Source of the DNA: Xanthoparmelia taractica
Lineage: Eukaryota > Ascomycota > Lecanoromycetes > Lecanorales > Parmeliaceae
Direction: 5' to 3'
Assembly: GCA_033085395.1 (NCBI GenBank)
Contig: JANQBS010000034.1
Location: 183,254-247,253 of the forward strand
DNA length: 64,000 nt
This document shows positions 1 to 11,725 of the stretch, one piece after another. The notes under the pieces are model-generated. The model had not been told where the DNA came from. It did no database searches and saw nothing but the letters and a program-made list of their open reading frames with translations. A program made the translations under genes and the position numbers. Position 1 is the first letter of the stretch. The number at the start of each line of letters is the position of its first letter.

Positions 1-973
1 TTTTTCGTTCCTCAGATCTTCCCTGCGAGGTAAAGCACCGTCCAAGGAAAGAGGTCAGAGCATTTAGTGGTTTTGATCTACAACGTGCCGGGGATACAGT
101 AGCAACATCCGAGAAAGGCTTGAGTCTAGCCATTGTAAGCTTGCAATGAAGCTCCAGGGTTGAAGTTGCAGGGGGGCCCCCAAGATCACTTTGGTCTTTG
201 GTGCCTACCTATTTCGGTAACTCCACTCTCGGGCTGGGTAGGCAAGCAGTGCGCTTGCGGAAATACAATGTACTGCTTGAGATGGGGTGCGGTGGGTGTG
301 GAGTTCCTCCTTTTCCCTTTGACAGAGAGAGAAAGGGGGGCTCCGTGTGCGACGATAACGAGTACCGGTGTAGGATGAGTGGGGATCTATCATCGCCAGA
401 TCATCGCAACGACTCGTATGTGCATGAATTCAACATGCTTGATTCGTGAGCGAGGGCTACCGAGAAAAAGGGGTCTTTGATCATGGATGATAAACTTATT
501 TATGCAGAGGTGGCGGGGGATATGAGTTATGTGAGGAGTAGCGAAGGGAAGCAGACATGGGCCGGTATGGATGACGGTAGCAGAAAGAGTGAAAGCTGCA
601 GGTCCAGTGGCTGGGAGGTGAGCCGTTCATGTGCGAGAGACTCTTGTGGATTTCTCTAATTGCGACCACTTGGGGACAACCACAGTGAAATTGCTTCCGT
701 GATGCTGCAGGCCTTTTTGAAATGGGCGCCGTTAAACCCAGATCTATCCAGCATTCCATCGAGGCCTGGTATGCTTTCCATAGCAAATGCATCCATCAAT
801 CAACAGCTGGATTGTCGCCGCATGAAATGGCCCTCCGACATACAAGGATACGACTACATCTGCCAGTGACCCTTCAACCGCGCCACGCTTTCACCTCATC
901 GCCCTGCCCTTTCCCCCTACCCACCCACTTTCACCTTATCGCTACCTCCCTCTCTCCTCCCCCAGCTCTCCAT
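1..973. other. No gene recognised
   Basis: Both strands carry only short open stretches with no family signature and no consistent splice pattern. The stretch from about 880 to 970 is pyrimidine-rich and lies just past the stop codon of the TMEM205-like gene, so part of it is probably that gene's 3' untranslated region. Confidence 0.5.
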
Positions 974-1888
974 CTACAGCACCCTCACCGCAATACAAAG
1001 CGCATAGCAAACGCTCGCCGCAATCGTCGCCATGTTACACACATAAGATGCCCCGTGGAAAGCGAGGAACTTGTGCGTCAGGGCCCTGAGCTCCGGCGAC
1101 TTGGACCCGTCTTCTCGAATCGTTTTGCGGTCGCGGACGGATTCTGCGTTTTTGTGTGATCAGTGGAGTCGGTTGTATGATGGTGTGGGGTTTTGGCCTG
1201 AGGGTGATGATGATGATGATGGAGAATGGAATATTACGTACCGAAATTGTTCTTATTGTTGTTGTCGTCGTCTAGCGACTCGGATGATGATGTGTTGCCG
1301 CGGGCTTTTTCTTCGCGGACGGATTCTATTCGTTGTCCTTTTCGTCAGCATAATGTTTCCATCAAAGACAAGGCCTGAGCCAATTGCTATCATACCAAGC
1401 TGCAATTTCCACATCATCCTAATAGTCCTCGGTGCCACGAACACTACATTCGCCGCCGAAAACACAAACATCATCCCCAAAGGCAACAGCGCAGTCACGC
1501 GGTCCTTTCCATCTCCGTCAAATAGGCCCCGTACGGAAGCCGAGCCGTGGAAGAGAGCCCCATCTCCGCCGGGATACGTCAGCGCCAGGAGCACGCTGAC
1601 GACCATTTGCAGCTTGAAGTACATGGGCCAGATGGCGGCTTGGAGGATGCGGAATTGGGCGCGGGTGAGGGCGGCGGAGGCGGTGATGTTGGCGAGGAAG
1701 GATTGGTAGAGTTGGGCGCCGAGGAGGAGGGTTAGGCTGGCGGGATTGTTAGGGATTGTCAGGGTGGGGAGGGTTTGGGAGGTTTGCTTTTGTTAAGGGA
1801 AGAAGGAGGGGAAGGGAAAAGGAGTTTGTGTTACTGACAGGGAGATGTGGTAGAAGGTTAGGTTGGTGAGGAGGGCGAGGAAGGGCAT
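974..1888 (-). CDS. TMEM205-like (DUF4149) membrane protein, four exons
   Basis: I build four exons: 1888-1839, 1736-1396, 1325-1242 and 1143-974, giving 214 residues. The start MPFLALL followed by FYHI, the central ILQAAIWPMYFKLQ stretch, ALTYPGG, a PLGMMFV/NVVFV membrane segment, a charged RKTIREDG loop and a last hydrophobic helix (MATIAASVCYALCIAV) follow the order of the fungal DUF4149/TMEM205-like family. These are small integral membrane proteins; biochemical role in fungi is not established. The first donor is GTCAGT, a weak form. Exon 3 (84 bases, phase 1 on both sides) adds an acidic Asn/Asp run not usual in the family; leaving it out gives a 186-residue protein closer to the norm. 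Exons 3 and 4 start with the same 12 bases (see findings). Confidence 0.75.
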
Positions 1889-3509
1889 TTTGGTGGGTTG
1901 GTAAGGGTTGATTGTTGGGTTGGTGATTGTATGGAAGGTTTGGTGGGTCGGTGTTGGGCGTGGAGAAGACTGGGAAGTGTGAGGGAGGGAAGACGCTTGT
2001 TGTATGAGAGAGTGGGAGAGGGCGAAAGAGTGAGTGTGATGCGAGGCGCCAAGGCAGCTCATGTGATTCCGGATTTCGAAGACACCATTGGTGGTGGGTA
2101 GAGTGACCACTCGGTCAATCTTTTGCTTTGCCAAGCCACTAGCCTTCTTCAACGCAGCAGCACGCACTTTGTTTCAATTAAGGACCGACCAATTTCCTTG
2201 CTCACTTCACTCGCAGTTAGATCATGCTGAACCGATCAGGTAACATAGTGTTGAGGTCTCAAGTGGCGAGAGAAGAATGTCAACAGTCATTGACCACTCG
2301 TGCAAAGCGAGCTAATGAAACTGTTAAGCTCTCATATGTACGTTGACGACGGTCCTGACAGCGGGCAGGAACCTGAGTGGTCAGGGCACGGCTCCATGTA
2401 CCGTTTAGGGGAAGAATTCCGGTGATCATGCTTTCCTCCTCTTCAATAGGTATTGATTCGGTCGTTGTAAGTTCGCAAGGTACCAAATGGACCCGGTCAA
2501 TATGTGAACATATAAGCCCACATAAGCACCAGGTACTCTGGCATCACAACAAGGCCAGGATGTACTTCAAGACTTCAAAATGCCCGAGTATTGCTATCCA
2601 AAGATATCACAACTGCCAGGTCGGCGAGCAACCCTAGAAGCTCAATTGTTCCGTCCGGCACTCTTTGAGGCAGACGTTGTAACCGAGCCGAAGGTCTTCA
2701 TCGGATTACCGAAACAAAGCACCCCATTGGCAACGCAAACCCATCTGAAGCGGCGTAGCGCTCGTCGTATCTGCCAACTTGTGTTCTGAGGCCTTGGCAT
2801 CAGGACTGACATTAGCTTGCGCGATAGGCTCAACCTAAACCTGTAGAGGCGTTGACGTTATTTTTTGGTTTCAGAATTTCCATCTAGAGCTAAGTTGGCA
2901 GTCAATAGGTCAGTGACATTTTCCTAGGACGAATTGACTTGGCTAACAGCGGGTGATGGTAGCTGGCGACTGCTGATGCGCCGCCGTCAAGAAATGAAGA
3001 ATATGCCGAGGAGGAGCTAGGGACTGAGACTCAGCAATCTAGCATTGGGGGAGGCGCAGCTGAGGATCCGTTGCGGCTTGCAAAGGGGCCTGTAACCTTA
3101 GTGTAGCCGTTGTGATTATTAGATTGGTCCAAGGATCGATGTACAAGATACTGATGGATCTTGGGACCCAGGGTGCGACGACTCCGTTTATTTGCCCACA
3201 TCACGTATTGTGGTCGAGTCATCTTGGGAATCTTGATTGTGTTTAATGATGCTCATTCAAGACCTCAGGAAGCAGGACGTTGAGACTGTATTGCTGGCAA
3301 ATGCACTGCTTAGCAGGAAAAAGGCGGTCAACAAATGCGGGTTGGATTCCGCTCGTACGTACTTCGTAATGAGGAATATTGTTTCGAGAGATGGATTGAT
3401 AGCTAGCCTGGAAAGCGCGCAACTTTTCGTTAATCGTTTGTCGTCAATGCTTCGTCTAATTTCGTGATATACTTCAGGCTTTCCTGTTGAAAAGCATCGT
3501 CGTCTTCGG
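1889..3509. other. No gene recognised (1.6 kb)
   Basis: Only short unrelated open frames on both strands. The first part (about 1890-2000) is a C/T-rich tract on the minus strand, consistent with the upstream region of the TMEM205-like gene. Nothing else can be supported. Confidence 0.5.
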
Positions 3510-5338
3510 TCATTTCCTTTCTAGTGTCTTGTGCAACACATTTTCCCTCATAGCTAGACTCACCAAGCCACCGAGAATACCGATGCTCATTGACGTAAGG
3601 AAAACGCCCCTGAGCGCCTCCATGTAGACTTCTCTCACCTCACATCTCAATCCAATGGGCAATGTCTTAATCTCATCAAGACTGTCCCTCAATCTCCCAA
3701 TAAGGTCTGAAGCACCCTCTCTGTCCCCAAATTCGGCCCACAACCTAATCTTCAAAATGTTCTGAAATACCGCAGATGCAATTGTGATACCAATGGCACT
3801 ACCTGTACTCCGGAACGCATAAGAAGCGGACGTAATGACCGCTTGGTGTTCATGATCCACAGCGCTGATGAGCGCGAGGAGCGTGGTAGTCAGCATACCG
3901 CTGTACCCTGTCCCGGACATCAAAAAGGAGAGCACAGGCTCCCATGCCGGCGTCGCTAATGTAAAAGAGGATAGCAAAACGTAAGCCGAAGTGAAAATAA
4001 TTTGAATACAGATATTAAGTATATAGTACTTTCCTGTCCAGCGCATGATGAGTCCAGTAGATATGCTTCCGATAGCTGTGCCTATAGACTGAGGTATCAG
4101 TCTTGCTCCAGCTTGGGTTGGCGACAAGCCTTTGACTTGGAAGTAGATGGGTCCGTAGAAGAGAAGCGAGAAGACGCACATGGTTAGGAACCAGTTCGTC
4201 AAGCAGGCAGCGAACACGGTCCGATTGAGGAGAAGCTTGACTGGTATGACAGGCTCGGAAGCGTGCTCGCTTTCGATGTAGATGAAGAGCAAGAGGGAGA
4301 TGAAGGACAACGGGAGAGTCGTGTAGATTAGCGGGTGGTTCCAGGGAACTACATTGCCGCCCGAATTCAGCCCAAGGAGAAGGAGGACCAGTGTCGTGAT
4401 GAGCGTCGCGGCGCCAAGGAAGTCAATACGCTTGAGGGCTGATTTGGAGGACTGTTTGACGGGGATTTTGACGGTGAAAAACACCATGATGCCGGAGACG
4501 ACAGTCAGTGGCACCCTAGGGAGGTCCCGTGTGTTAGCAAGCCTTTCCTACGATACGTTTACACCGCCGAGAAAATTGGGCGAAGTAAGTAAGGCACTTG
4601 GTTCGTTAATATGGCTTGCGGTAATAAAGAATGTGCAACGGGGATAGAGACATTTTTCGGCAATACCTACTGGATCAGAAACGCTTTTCGCCATCCCCAA
4701 GTATCGTTAATCCAGCCACCAAAGACACCACCGAGGCCTGCGCCCAGACCATAGGAGATGTTACCGAAACCTTGCCATACCCCTCGTCGTCGCAGAGGAA
4801 CGAGGTCGGATCCTACAAAGGTAGAAATGGCATTCAGACCTCCGCCGCCCATACCAGCGATAACTCGGCCGAAGATCATGACCCATTCGCTCGTGGCGAG
4901 ACCGCAGATGAGATTTCCAGCAGCGAAGAACACATTCGAGAATACCAGCCCGGTTCTCCGCGACAGTATGTCGGTTAGTCGACCACTCAGCGGCTGGAGA
5001 GCGGCATTGGCTATGAAATAGGCGGAAGCAAGCCAGGAGAGCAGGGACAAGGAATTGAAAGATGCGGATATTGGGGCTGATAACGTGGCTACGATTGTTG
5101 AATCTAGAGCAGCTAGAAATGTGCCGAACCAGATACTGCCCATGACCAAGAGCAGCTTCCCTGTGCCTGGTTCTTCTGCGAATGGAACATTGTTCTCATC
5201 CCGGCTATCATCGGCATTGTCGGTGTCTTGTCCATGATTCGATACAGCGTTAGGGGTCGCTCTACGATCATCATCAGCCAGTAAAGGAGTCGTTTCAGAC
5301 GAAGATCCTCCTGCGTTATCATGCTCTGTTGATGCCAT
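3510..5338 (-). CDS. MFS transporter, DHA14/vacuolar basic amino acid (Fnx/Vba) type
   Basis: Two exons, 5338-4671 and 4515-3510, joined through FLI-Q-VPLTVVSG, give 557 residues. The N-terminus is an acidic, Ser/Asp-rich cytosolic tail (about 70 residues, with ETTPLL), followed by helices beginning LLVMGSIWFGTFLAALDST, a motif-A loop (GRLTDILSRR), a conserved GRVIAGMGGGG and the antiporter motif C region GLGAGLGGVFGGW. About 14 hydrophobic segments are visible. This order fits the 14-helix drug:H+ antiporter branch; the N-terminal tail and sequence style are closest to vacuolar basic amino acid transporters such as S. pombe Fnx1/Fnx2 and yeast Vba1. Substrate cannot be read from sequence. 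Start chosen at MASTEH because the further upstream Met adds a non-conserved hydrophobic leader. Confidence 0.85.
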
Positions 5339-5791
5339 GGCGTAGAGCGAGGATATCGATATGCCAATTGATATATTAATTTGTGTACAAAAAAGTAAGG
5401 ATTCAAACGCAGTATACACTATGCATGCAGCATAACAGACCAATGTTGAAGATAGAAAAGAAAACTAAACTGGAGGATATGTATAAAAGTCGTTATCGAA
5501 AGATTGAACCGTAAAGTAAGGTACCTATACTTTTGCTTCCCTCAAAGTGGAAGGCCGGGAAAAAGCGGGAGATCGACACGCCACATCTGCTGCTGTCTTC
5601 AGAAGGAATCCTTGAACGCGACTCCAAAGATTCTGGTGATTGCTTCAACAGCACTGCTTACACGTTGTGAAATGAGATGCTGTGCAGCAACAACCTAGCA
5701 TACCTTAGCTTGTACTTCGCTGTTGGTCGAGATCCACCATCATTGTCAGGATTACTGGTGGCTTCAGGCAAGTATATCTCAATATTAAATG
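5339..5791. other. Intergenic, 5' region of transporter and 3' region of lipid phosphatase
   Basis: No coding signal. Both flanking genes are on the minus strand, so this holds the transporter promoter and the 3' end of neither coding frame. Confidence 0.4.
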
Positions 5792-6939
5792 CTATGGCTC
5801 GCTATGAACACCCACAAACCTCCCACCCTCTCTACTCGCGTCCCGCAAAGGTACGTGATCCGCCTCATCCTCCACGTCATGCATGTCATAGCTTTCAACG
5901 CTTCCAAGGCTTGCCTCCTCATCCTTCAGCTTCCCGAACCCATTCTTCGAAGCCCATTCTGCTCGGCTCGGGTATGGTGTATCGCAATGGGGTGAATTCA
6001 GCGTTGGGTAGTATCTCCTGTACGAGAAATAAGCGAGAAGCATGCCCAGAACAGAACCCATTGTGACATCGTAGACATCATGTCGATAATCTTCCAAGCG
6101 TGAGATGGCGATTAGCGTAGCTCCGACCAACGGTGCCAAAGCGAGCAGAACTCTTGCCAAGTCCGTACGAGGTCGGAAAACGTGCATTTGCCCGGCGAAG
6201 AATCTTGTCCGTCAGCCAATACTCGTGAGAAAACGAAACATATGAGGCCCTTACAATGCCAGATATCCCAGTCCACTGAAAGCAAGGCTGCTGTGACCGC
6301 TGGGAAAGCTTCTCCAACCATCGTGAAGAATGTGGTGATCTGTCTCGGTGCAGGAGCCGATAGTGATCAGAGTATGCTCAGGGGTACCATCTTTTGGCTT
6401 GCAGCGAGCGATCAGGTCCGGTCTTGGTCGTCCCACTGAATTTTTAACCACGTCCGTAAGAAACGTAGTCAGCATGCTGCTGATAGCAAGACCGAGTATT
6501 GTAACATTTGTCTTGTGTAGACCAGGCCTCAGTATGATGGCCCATAGGAAGAATATACATAGAGGCAGGAAAACAGAGTAGGCGACGTTCCATACTGCGT
6601 CGCCAAATCAGCGGGAACGTAAGGTAGACAGGGGCAGACTTCATGGCTGCTTACCGACTGACACACGCTCAACAGCGGCGTGGGGGTATTGTATTGATAT
6701 ATTGTCTAAGGAGAACATGCGGTGGAAAGGCTCGACGAGTACTTGTATCTAGACGACAATTAGTGTCTTGATTCCGAACATTCCGAACTGAGTCATTGGA
6801 GACTAACTAAGCTATATGCTACCAGCAGCAGGGCGAAGCCAACATAGTCTGGAGCATAAGACCGGTTCCAGAACCTCGAGATAGAGCCAACGAAGCCCTC
6901 ATCTTGACCAGCTGTCTTCTTCCCAGCGGCGCGGGGCAT
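5792..6939 (-). CDS. PAP2-family lipid phosphate phosphatase (DPP1/LPP type)
   Basis: Four exons (6939-6808, 6748-6655, 6594-6255, 6203-5792) give 325 residues. All three PAP2 signature blocks are intact: KNSVGRPRP (KX6RP), SFPSGHSS (PSGH) and SRLEDYRHDVYD (SRX5HX3D), placed in order between hydrophobic helices. This is the layout of diacylglycerol pyrophosphate/phosphatidate phosphatases of the vacuolar or ER membrane, such as yeast Dpp1 and Lpp1, which dephosphorylate DGPP, phosphatidate and lysophosphatidate. The C-terminal tail (about 80 residues, rich in Asp/Glu/Ser) is soluble and variable in the family. Exon joins preserve frame and restore family sequence (ERVSV-VWNVAYS; GYLAL-FFAGQMH). 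Confidence 0.93.
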
Positions 6940-7207
6940 GGTGGTCAAGAGGATTGGAGTCTCCTCCTATGCCAATGAAGTCCCATAGGCATCAAGCGAG
7001 TGACATGGTGAGGAAGCATTCAACTTTCAAACGAGTGACAGCATAAAGTACTTCTATACCTTATGCAAGCGACCGCTAGCGTGTCTTCCCCACATTCCGA
7101 CCGCATCTTTCGCGTGCCTGCATATTTATACCGCGACTCGGAAAGCTCTCCTATTCCATAGCCATACAACCTTCCAGAAGTCACTGACTCCCTCACCTTT
7201 GACAACA

Positions 7208-7915
7208 ATGGCAGACCAACCTCAACCAGGTACCATCAGCGCCGCCTACCCCGCCCCCCCACCCTTCTACAAAGCCTTCACGCCGCCAAACCTCGAGCGC
7301 CTACAAGCGCATCTCGAGTCCACAGGCCAATCGACCTCGCCAGCCACACAGCCGACCACAGCGCCCATCCCCGACATCCTCTCTCTACCCCCCGAGCTAC
7401 GCAACCTCATTCCCCCCCCTCCACCAGCAGACGGCAAGTACCGCTCCTTCGGCACCCTCCACCAAGTCCCTTCGACGCTTGTTGCAGAAGACCAACAGAC
7501 GCCAACGCCCGCGCGGCTGCTGTCTCTAACGCATAAGTTACTCCTTACATTCCTTTCCCTCATCAATGCCCTCGCGACCAATCCTGCTGCCTACGGTCCC
7601 ATATGGGACGAGCTCCACGAACTGTTTCAGGAGATCAACAAGGTTACCAATGGGTATCGACCGCATCAGGCGCGAGAGACGTTGATTCTGATGTTGGAAG
7701 AGCAGTTGGAGACGGTGAGGGGTGAGACGAAGGGGATAGGGGAGGCGGTGGGGAGGGCGAAGGAGGTTATTGAGACGCTGGGGAGGGAAGATCGAGGGGG
7801 TGTGGAGCAGGGTTTGGAACCGGAGATTCGAGACCCTTTGATTCAGGGAAGGAGGAAGGAACAAGTGATGGAAAAGAAGATGTGGGAAGTGTTGGAGAGG
7901 GAGTTGGGGAAATGA
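7208..7915 (+). CDS. MED7: Mediator complex subunit 7
   Basis: Intronless, 235 residues. The N-terminal YPAPPPFYKAFT segment, PPELRNLIPPPPP, YRSFG with the following loop, then a helical SLTHKLLLTFLSLINAL and the long C-terminal coiled coil (ELFQEINKVTNGYRPHQARE) reproduce the MED7 family order. MED7 pairs with MED21 through this coiled coil and sits in the hinge of the Mediator middle module, bridging activators and RNA polymerase II. The start is the ATG after GACAAC; upstream in-frame codons are not ATG. Internal Thr/Gln insert (residues about 40-55) is ordinary for filamentous fungi. Confidence 0.95.
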   Translation: MADQPQPGTISAAYPAPPPFYKAFTPPNLERLQAHLESTGQSTSPATQPTTAPIPDILSLPPELRNLIPPPPPADGKYRSFGTLHQVPSTLVAEDQQTPTPARLLSLTHKLLLTFLSLINALATNPAAYGPIWDELHELFQEINKVTNGYRPHQARETLILMLEEQLETVRGETKGIGEAVGRAKEVIETLGREDRGGVEQGLEPEIRDPLIQGRRKEQVMEKKMWEVLERELGK

Positions 7916-8225
7916 ATACGCTTCCTGGGGAGAGGTAGCTTTTTACGATTTGAACGTTATCAGGACCCATCTACGAGTGCTGGAGCCATGAGCCGCTCAC
8001 AGCAACTACTATGCTCTACTTGTGCGCCGAGATCTGCCAATTTGGACCTTGTACATGTATAGGTCCTTTTTGCCATGATGTTAACGAGATCTGCCAAACC
8101 CGAAAATGCCCGTATTCATGGGTTCATTTTATTCGTCTATTATAGTTGTACCCTGCCACAAATGCCTCTTTGGCGTCATGAAGGTAACAACCATTCTCTG
8201 GCGGATCCGAGAGAACGAATAATTA
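7916..8225. other. Intergenic between convergent genes
   Basis: Short 3'-3' spacer between MED7 and the membrane-protein gene; no coding signal and no clear hairpin seen. Confidence 0.4.
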
Positions 8226-9986
8226 TCAGTCTTTCGCAGCTCCCCTGTCCACCATTTTCTTTTTTTCCTCCAGACCTTCCTTCTCTTGCTTCAGCCTCTG
8301 ATAGGTCTCTACGCACTCTCTTAATTCCTTGCTCACTCCATCATTGACCTGCTCAACGGCGTCCTCCGTAGACCACCATATCCACACCACCTTCACCAGC
8401 CCTCCGATCCCAATGATGGCAGGGATGAGCTGGCCAGGCGCGCCCACATTCCCCATACCACCGATACGATTCCAGTATAAAGAGAGCTCAATGCTAAGTA
8501 TCAACTCAACGTACATAGCGAGGGAGACAAACGCGCTCCAAATGACGTGAGGGGTTGGTCTGCTGCTCGGCAATTGCGCTTTGTGGAGGGCTATGGTCGC
8601 CAATAGCGTTGACTTGGATACGCGTTTATGGCAAGGGTCTTGCAAAGCCGCTTCGAGCATTATCGGGTAATTGTACCATCCGAATTTGCACAGCGATTTG
8701 ATGTGACGGGCCAAAGGTATTAGGATGGAAAAACGGAATGGCCGGAGAGCATATAGGGCGGAGCTTCTCTTGCGGATCTTTGTTGGCGAATGGCAAGATG
8801 GCAGAAAGACTTTGATCGGCAGACAAGGTACCTGGTAGCACCAGGCTGAGTGATCGGCGACATCAATAGCAATTATAGCCTCAAGCCAGCGTTGTGCCTC
8901 AATGAGGCTTTCGAGAGAGGGCAGCTCTTCAACGCTTGAGTTACGGGCGGCGAAGTTGCGATTCTGGCCGTCAGAATACAAATCCTTGGGCGGACAGTCC
9001 GGAAGGGGACACTGGATTGCAGCATCTGAAACATTCTGCCGTAGGACATTTGATTGAGTGGATGTTGAGGTCCTTGCCCGTCCGTATAGGATTCTGCCGT
9101 CCTCGTCCACCTCTTCAGTTACAAGGACAATTGCGGGGGGCGTGTTAGATGCTCTAGCTTCGGAGTCCCTCACTGAATGACTTTCGTCTAAACCTCTATG
9201 CGAGTGCTCTTCGTTACGGTTCATGCCACAGGAGGCAACGTAGTCGTAGTGCTGTACTAACAAAGCCTGCCGCAATCGAGCAAAATAGTCTGGGCTTCGG
9301 ATACCGGTATTACGCCAGTGCTGAAGTAATTGATTGGCAGTATCCAATTGCTTGATCGTACCGAATGAGAGAGCAGATATCGACAGTACTTTGTAGACCG
9401 ACCTGTAGCCGCCATATAAGTTGAGCTTAGCCGCAAAGAAGATCCAGGTCCCACACGGCGTCTTTTCCATACGGTCAAGGCCAATCCAAGCAAACCAGAC
9501 GGTATAGCTGAGCATCCCTAACAAGGCGCATTCCCGAACCACAATTCGCATGATCCGTTTCCTCCCATGCCTCTTGCTGAACCTGGATCGGTCGAGGACA
9601 CCGACGTACCAGGTAGCGAACAGCAGCCTGAGCAGAAGGAAGATCTCGATAGCGTACGTCTGTTGAGATTGATGTGAGAGCCATACGAGTGCGATGAAGA
9701 GTGCCACTAGGAAGAGTAGGTTTACGGACCGGAGTTCTCTGGCTTCCCTGAAAACGAAGTAGTTTGCGAACCAGACGGATAAAGCTTGCGTGTAGTAACC
9801 GAGGCGTATACCGATACCGTAGAGGTCTGAGTTGCCAGTAAAGCCACATTTGCTTGGGCTCGTCTGAGTGCCATTGACTTGAGGCTCTGAAAGGCTGAGG
9901 CCGTTCTCGATTGCTGGGCTGCTGCAACCATTAAGTCGAAGCACTATGAACAGCGCTGTGTTTGGTATATATCTCAAAGCCCACAT
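8226..9986 (-). CDS. Fungal multi-pass membrane protein of unknown function
   Basis: Intronless, 586 residues. After a short hydrophobic leader and a Cys-containing loop there is the block DLYGIGIRLGYYTQALSVWF, characteristic of a family of uncharacterised filamentous-fungal membrane proteins. Hydrophobic segments follow at roughly residues 85-105, 120-140, 155-175, 190-210, and two more near 490-560. The middle (about 255-380) is polar and looks disordered, with a basic C-terminus ending in a charged coiled stretch (RLKQEKEGLEEKKK). No catalytic motif is visible. It could be a sensor or scaffold in an inner membrane; that is a guess, and I assign no role. Confidence 0.8.
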   Translation of the reverse strand: MWALRYIPNTALFIVLRLNGCSSPAIENGLSLSEPQVNGTQTSPSKCGFTGNSDLYGIGIRLGYYTQALSVWFANYFVFREARELRSVNLLFLVALFIALVWLSHQSQQTYAIEIFLLLRLLFATWYVGVLDRSRFSKRHGRKRIMRIVVRECALLGMLSYTVWFAWIGLDRMEKTPCGTWIFFAAKLNLYGGYRSVYKVLSISALSFGTIKQLDTANQLLQHWRNTGIRSPDYFARLRQALLVQHYDYVASCGMNRNEEHSHRGLDESHSVRDSEARASNTPPAIVLVTEEVDEDGRILYGRARTSTSTQSNVLRQNVSDAAIQCPLPDCPPKDLYSDGQNRNFAARNSSVEELPSLESLIEAQRWLEAIIAIDVADHSAWCYQVPCLPIKVFLPSCHSPTKIRKRSSALYALRPFRFSILIPLARHIKSLCKFGWYNYPIMLEAALQDPCHKRVSKSTLLATIALHKAQLPSSRPTPHVIWSAFVSLAMYVELILSIELSLYWNRIGGMGNVGAPGQLIPAIIGIGGLVKVVWIWWSTEDAVEQVNDGVSKELRECVETYQRLKQEKEGLEEKKKMVDRGAAKD

Positions 9987-11725
9987 CGTCTGGCCCGAAG
10001 GTTACACACTTACTCTATCCCTAATATTTTCCAAATGTAAAAGTACAGCTAAACAGAAAACAGCTCTAGCAACCCGTAGGATAGATGCGTAGAGGACTTT
10101 GCCATTTTGGAAACAAGCGATACAAGTAGGTTGGGAAAGACAGCCTCCTCGTGAGACTGGAGCAGAACTTGCACGAGGCAATTATCATGTTGGCGAATAG
10201 CAACGAGGTAGCAGGAATATTTACCAGGGCTACTCATACATAGCGCGCCTCTCTGACATGGCTTATGCAGCTAAGCGCCAGCTTTGGGTGAAGGTTGCAC
10301 TGAAAACATGCTGCTTTTGAGTACTATCAATAGCAACATGCGCACATTCTCAGCAAGGAATCGAAAAAAGAGAGCACTGCTGAGCAACAAAATTTAAACG
10401 ACGATCATTTAAGCGTAATGTTTCGTATAAGATGGGTGAACATAGCCGCCAAGGGTGACACGAGCGCTATCAATTTTATCATGTGCGCAACTCCCCATAA
10501 AATCATTGCTTCTGTTTTGTAATTCAAACCCAGATAACTACCGACGTCCTTATAATCCAGCATGTTCCTCCACTTCCTAAGGACATTCTCCAAGCGACTG
10601 AAATGTTCTTCACATGATAGTGCAGCAGCACACATCACACCACCCGCCATCAGGGCAGGGACATGCAACGCACCCACTCTTGGGTTGAGGCTTGACGACT
10701 GAGTTTGTAGAGCTACTGGCTGTTGAAGGAAGGGTCTGGTCGACGGGAGCGGTGTGTTCGCAGCGCGCCATGGTCGACAGAGGTTCAGGTATATATATAT
10801 AGAGGTTTGTTGGTAGATTTGTACAAGGAACCAAACGTCGTCCCTGACCAGTCTCTCGTTAGTCTTTCATCCCGCTATGCGTCGAATTGAAGCTATTTAC
10901 TATTACGTCTGGTCTTTTCGAAAAAAACGACTTTGTGAAGACGTATGGATTTAGTAATCACCAAGAAGCCGATATATGTATACACAGAAAAAGGTAGGGT
11001 AGTGCTATTGGATGCAGAAAGCACGAGGATAAGGGTGAGCAGCATTGAGGTGGGACGAACCTCCCCCATATGTATCCCTGCCAAGGCCAATCTTCAGTCG
11101 GCAACGTGTGTTGGCGCGACTAAAACCGGCTTTGCGTAAGCTCCACCACGGCAGCAATCTAGTCATCATCCCTGTCCTCCTAGCCAGTCGCGCCGCCCCG
11201 TTTCCTACAATGCCTCAACCCATCCAAAATGCTCATTCACACATCGGCCAAAGCGTGGATGAACGAAATGTGAAGTTTCGTTCCAAGTCTGGTCTATCTT
11301 TGATGCGGGTACCAGGTTCGTCTGATTGTTCTGCAGATCCAATCTATGACTGGGCGCACTAGCAAGCGAGGAAGGGTTGAGATCATGAGTCAATACTTCC
11401 CAATGTGAAATGTTTATTGCACAGTTGAAGCCAGAGCGTAGCCGTGGGCTCTATTTATGCAGAGGGGGACCTTAACATATGTCGTATACACAAGATAAAA
11501 GCATGACTTGAAAGAAGGGGCGTACCGGTTTATGGACACGCGGCTGGTGAAGCGTACTCGAATCAAGGGTGAAATCTTAAAGTCCACAATCGCTTTGATA
11601 GCCTTATAGATATACATTGTTGTCGCGGTATTTACAATAGATGAAGAACGTCTCATTCAGAGTAACAAAGGGGTATTCGCTCCACAGCAGAAATGCAGGC
11701 TTACCAAAGGCGAAAAGATGCCACC
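9987..11725. other. Gene-poor stretch (1.7 kb)
   Basis: Contains one possible short reading frame (listed separately), an AT-rich TATA run at about 10791-10803 and no recognisable mobile element. Most of it shows stops in all frames. Confidence 0.4.
10405..10771 (-). pseudogene. Possible broken or mis-spliced small ORF
   Basis: An ATG at 10771 opens a Cys-rich frame (GCVACPCPDGG) that stops at about 10610, overlapping a second frame of 90 codons ending at 10405 with a plausible C-terminal membrane helix (AHMIKLIALVSPLAAM). A one-base shift or small intron would join them. No family is recognised, so this may equally be chance. Confidence 0.2.

Noticed and set aside
1071..1709. 212-codon plus-strand frame
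   Set aside because: Lies antisense to the TMEM205-like exons, whose sequence is conserved in type and joined by proper splice sites.
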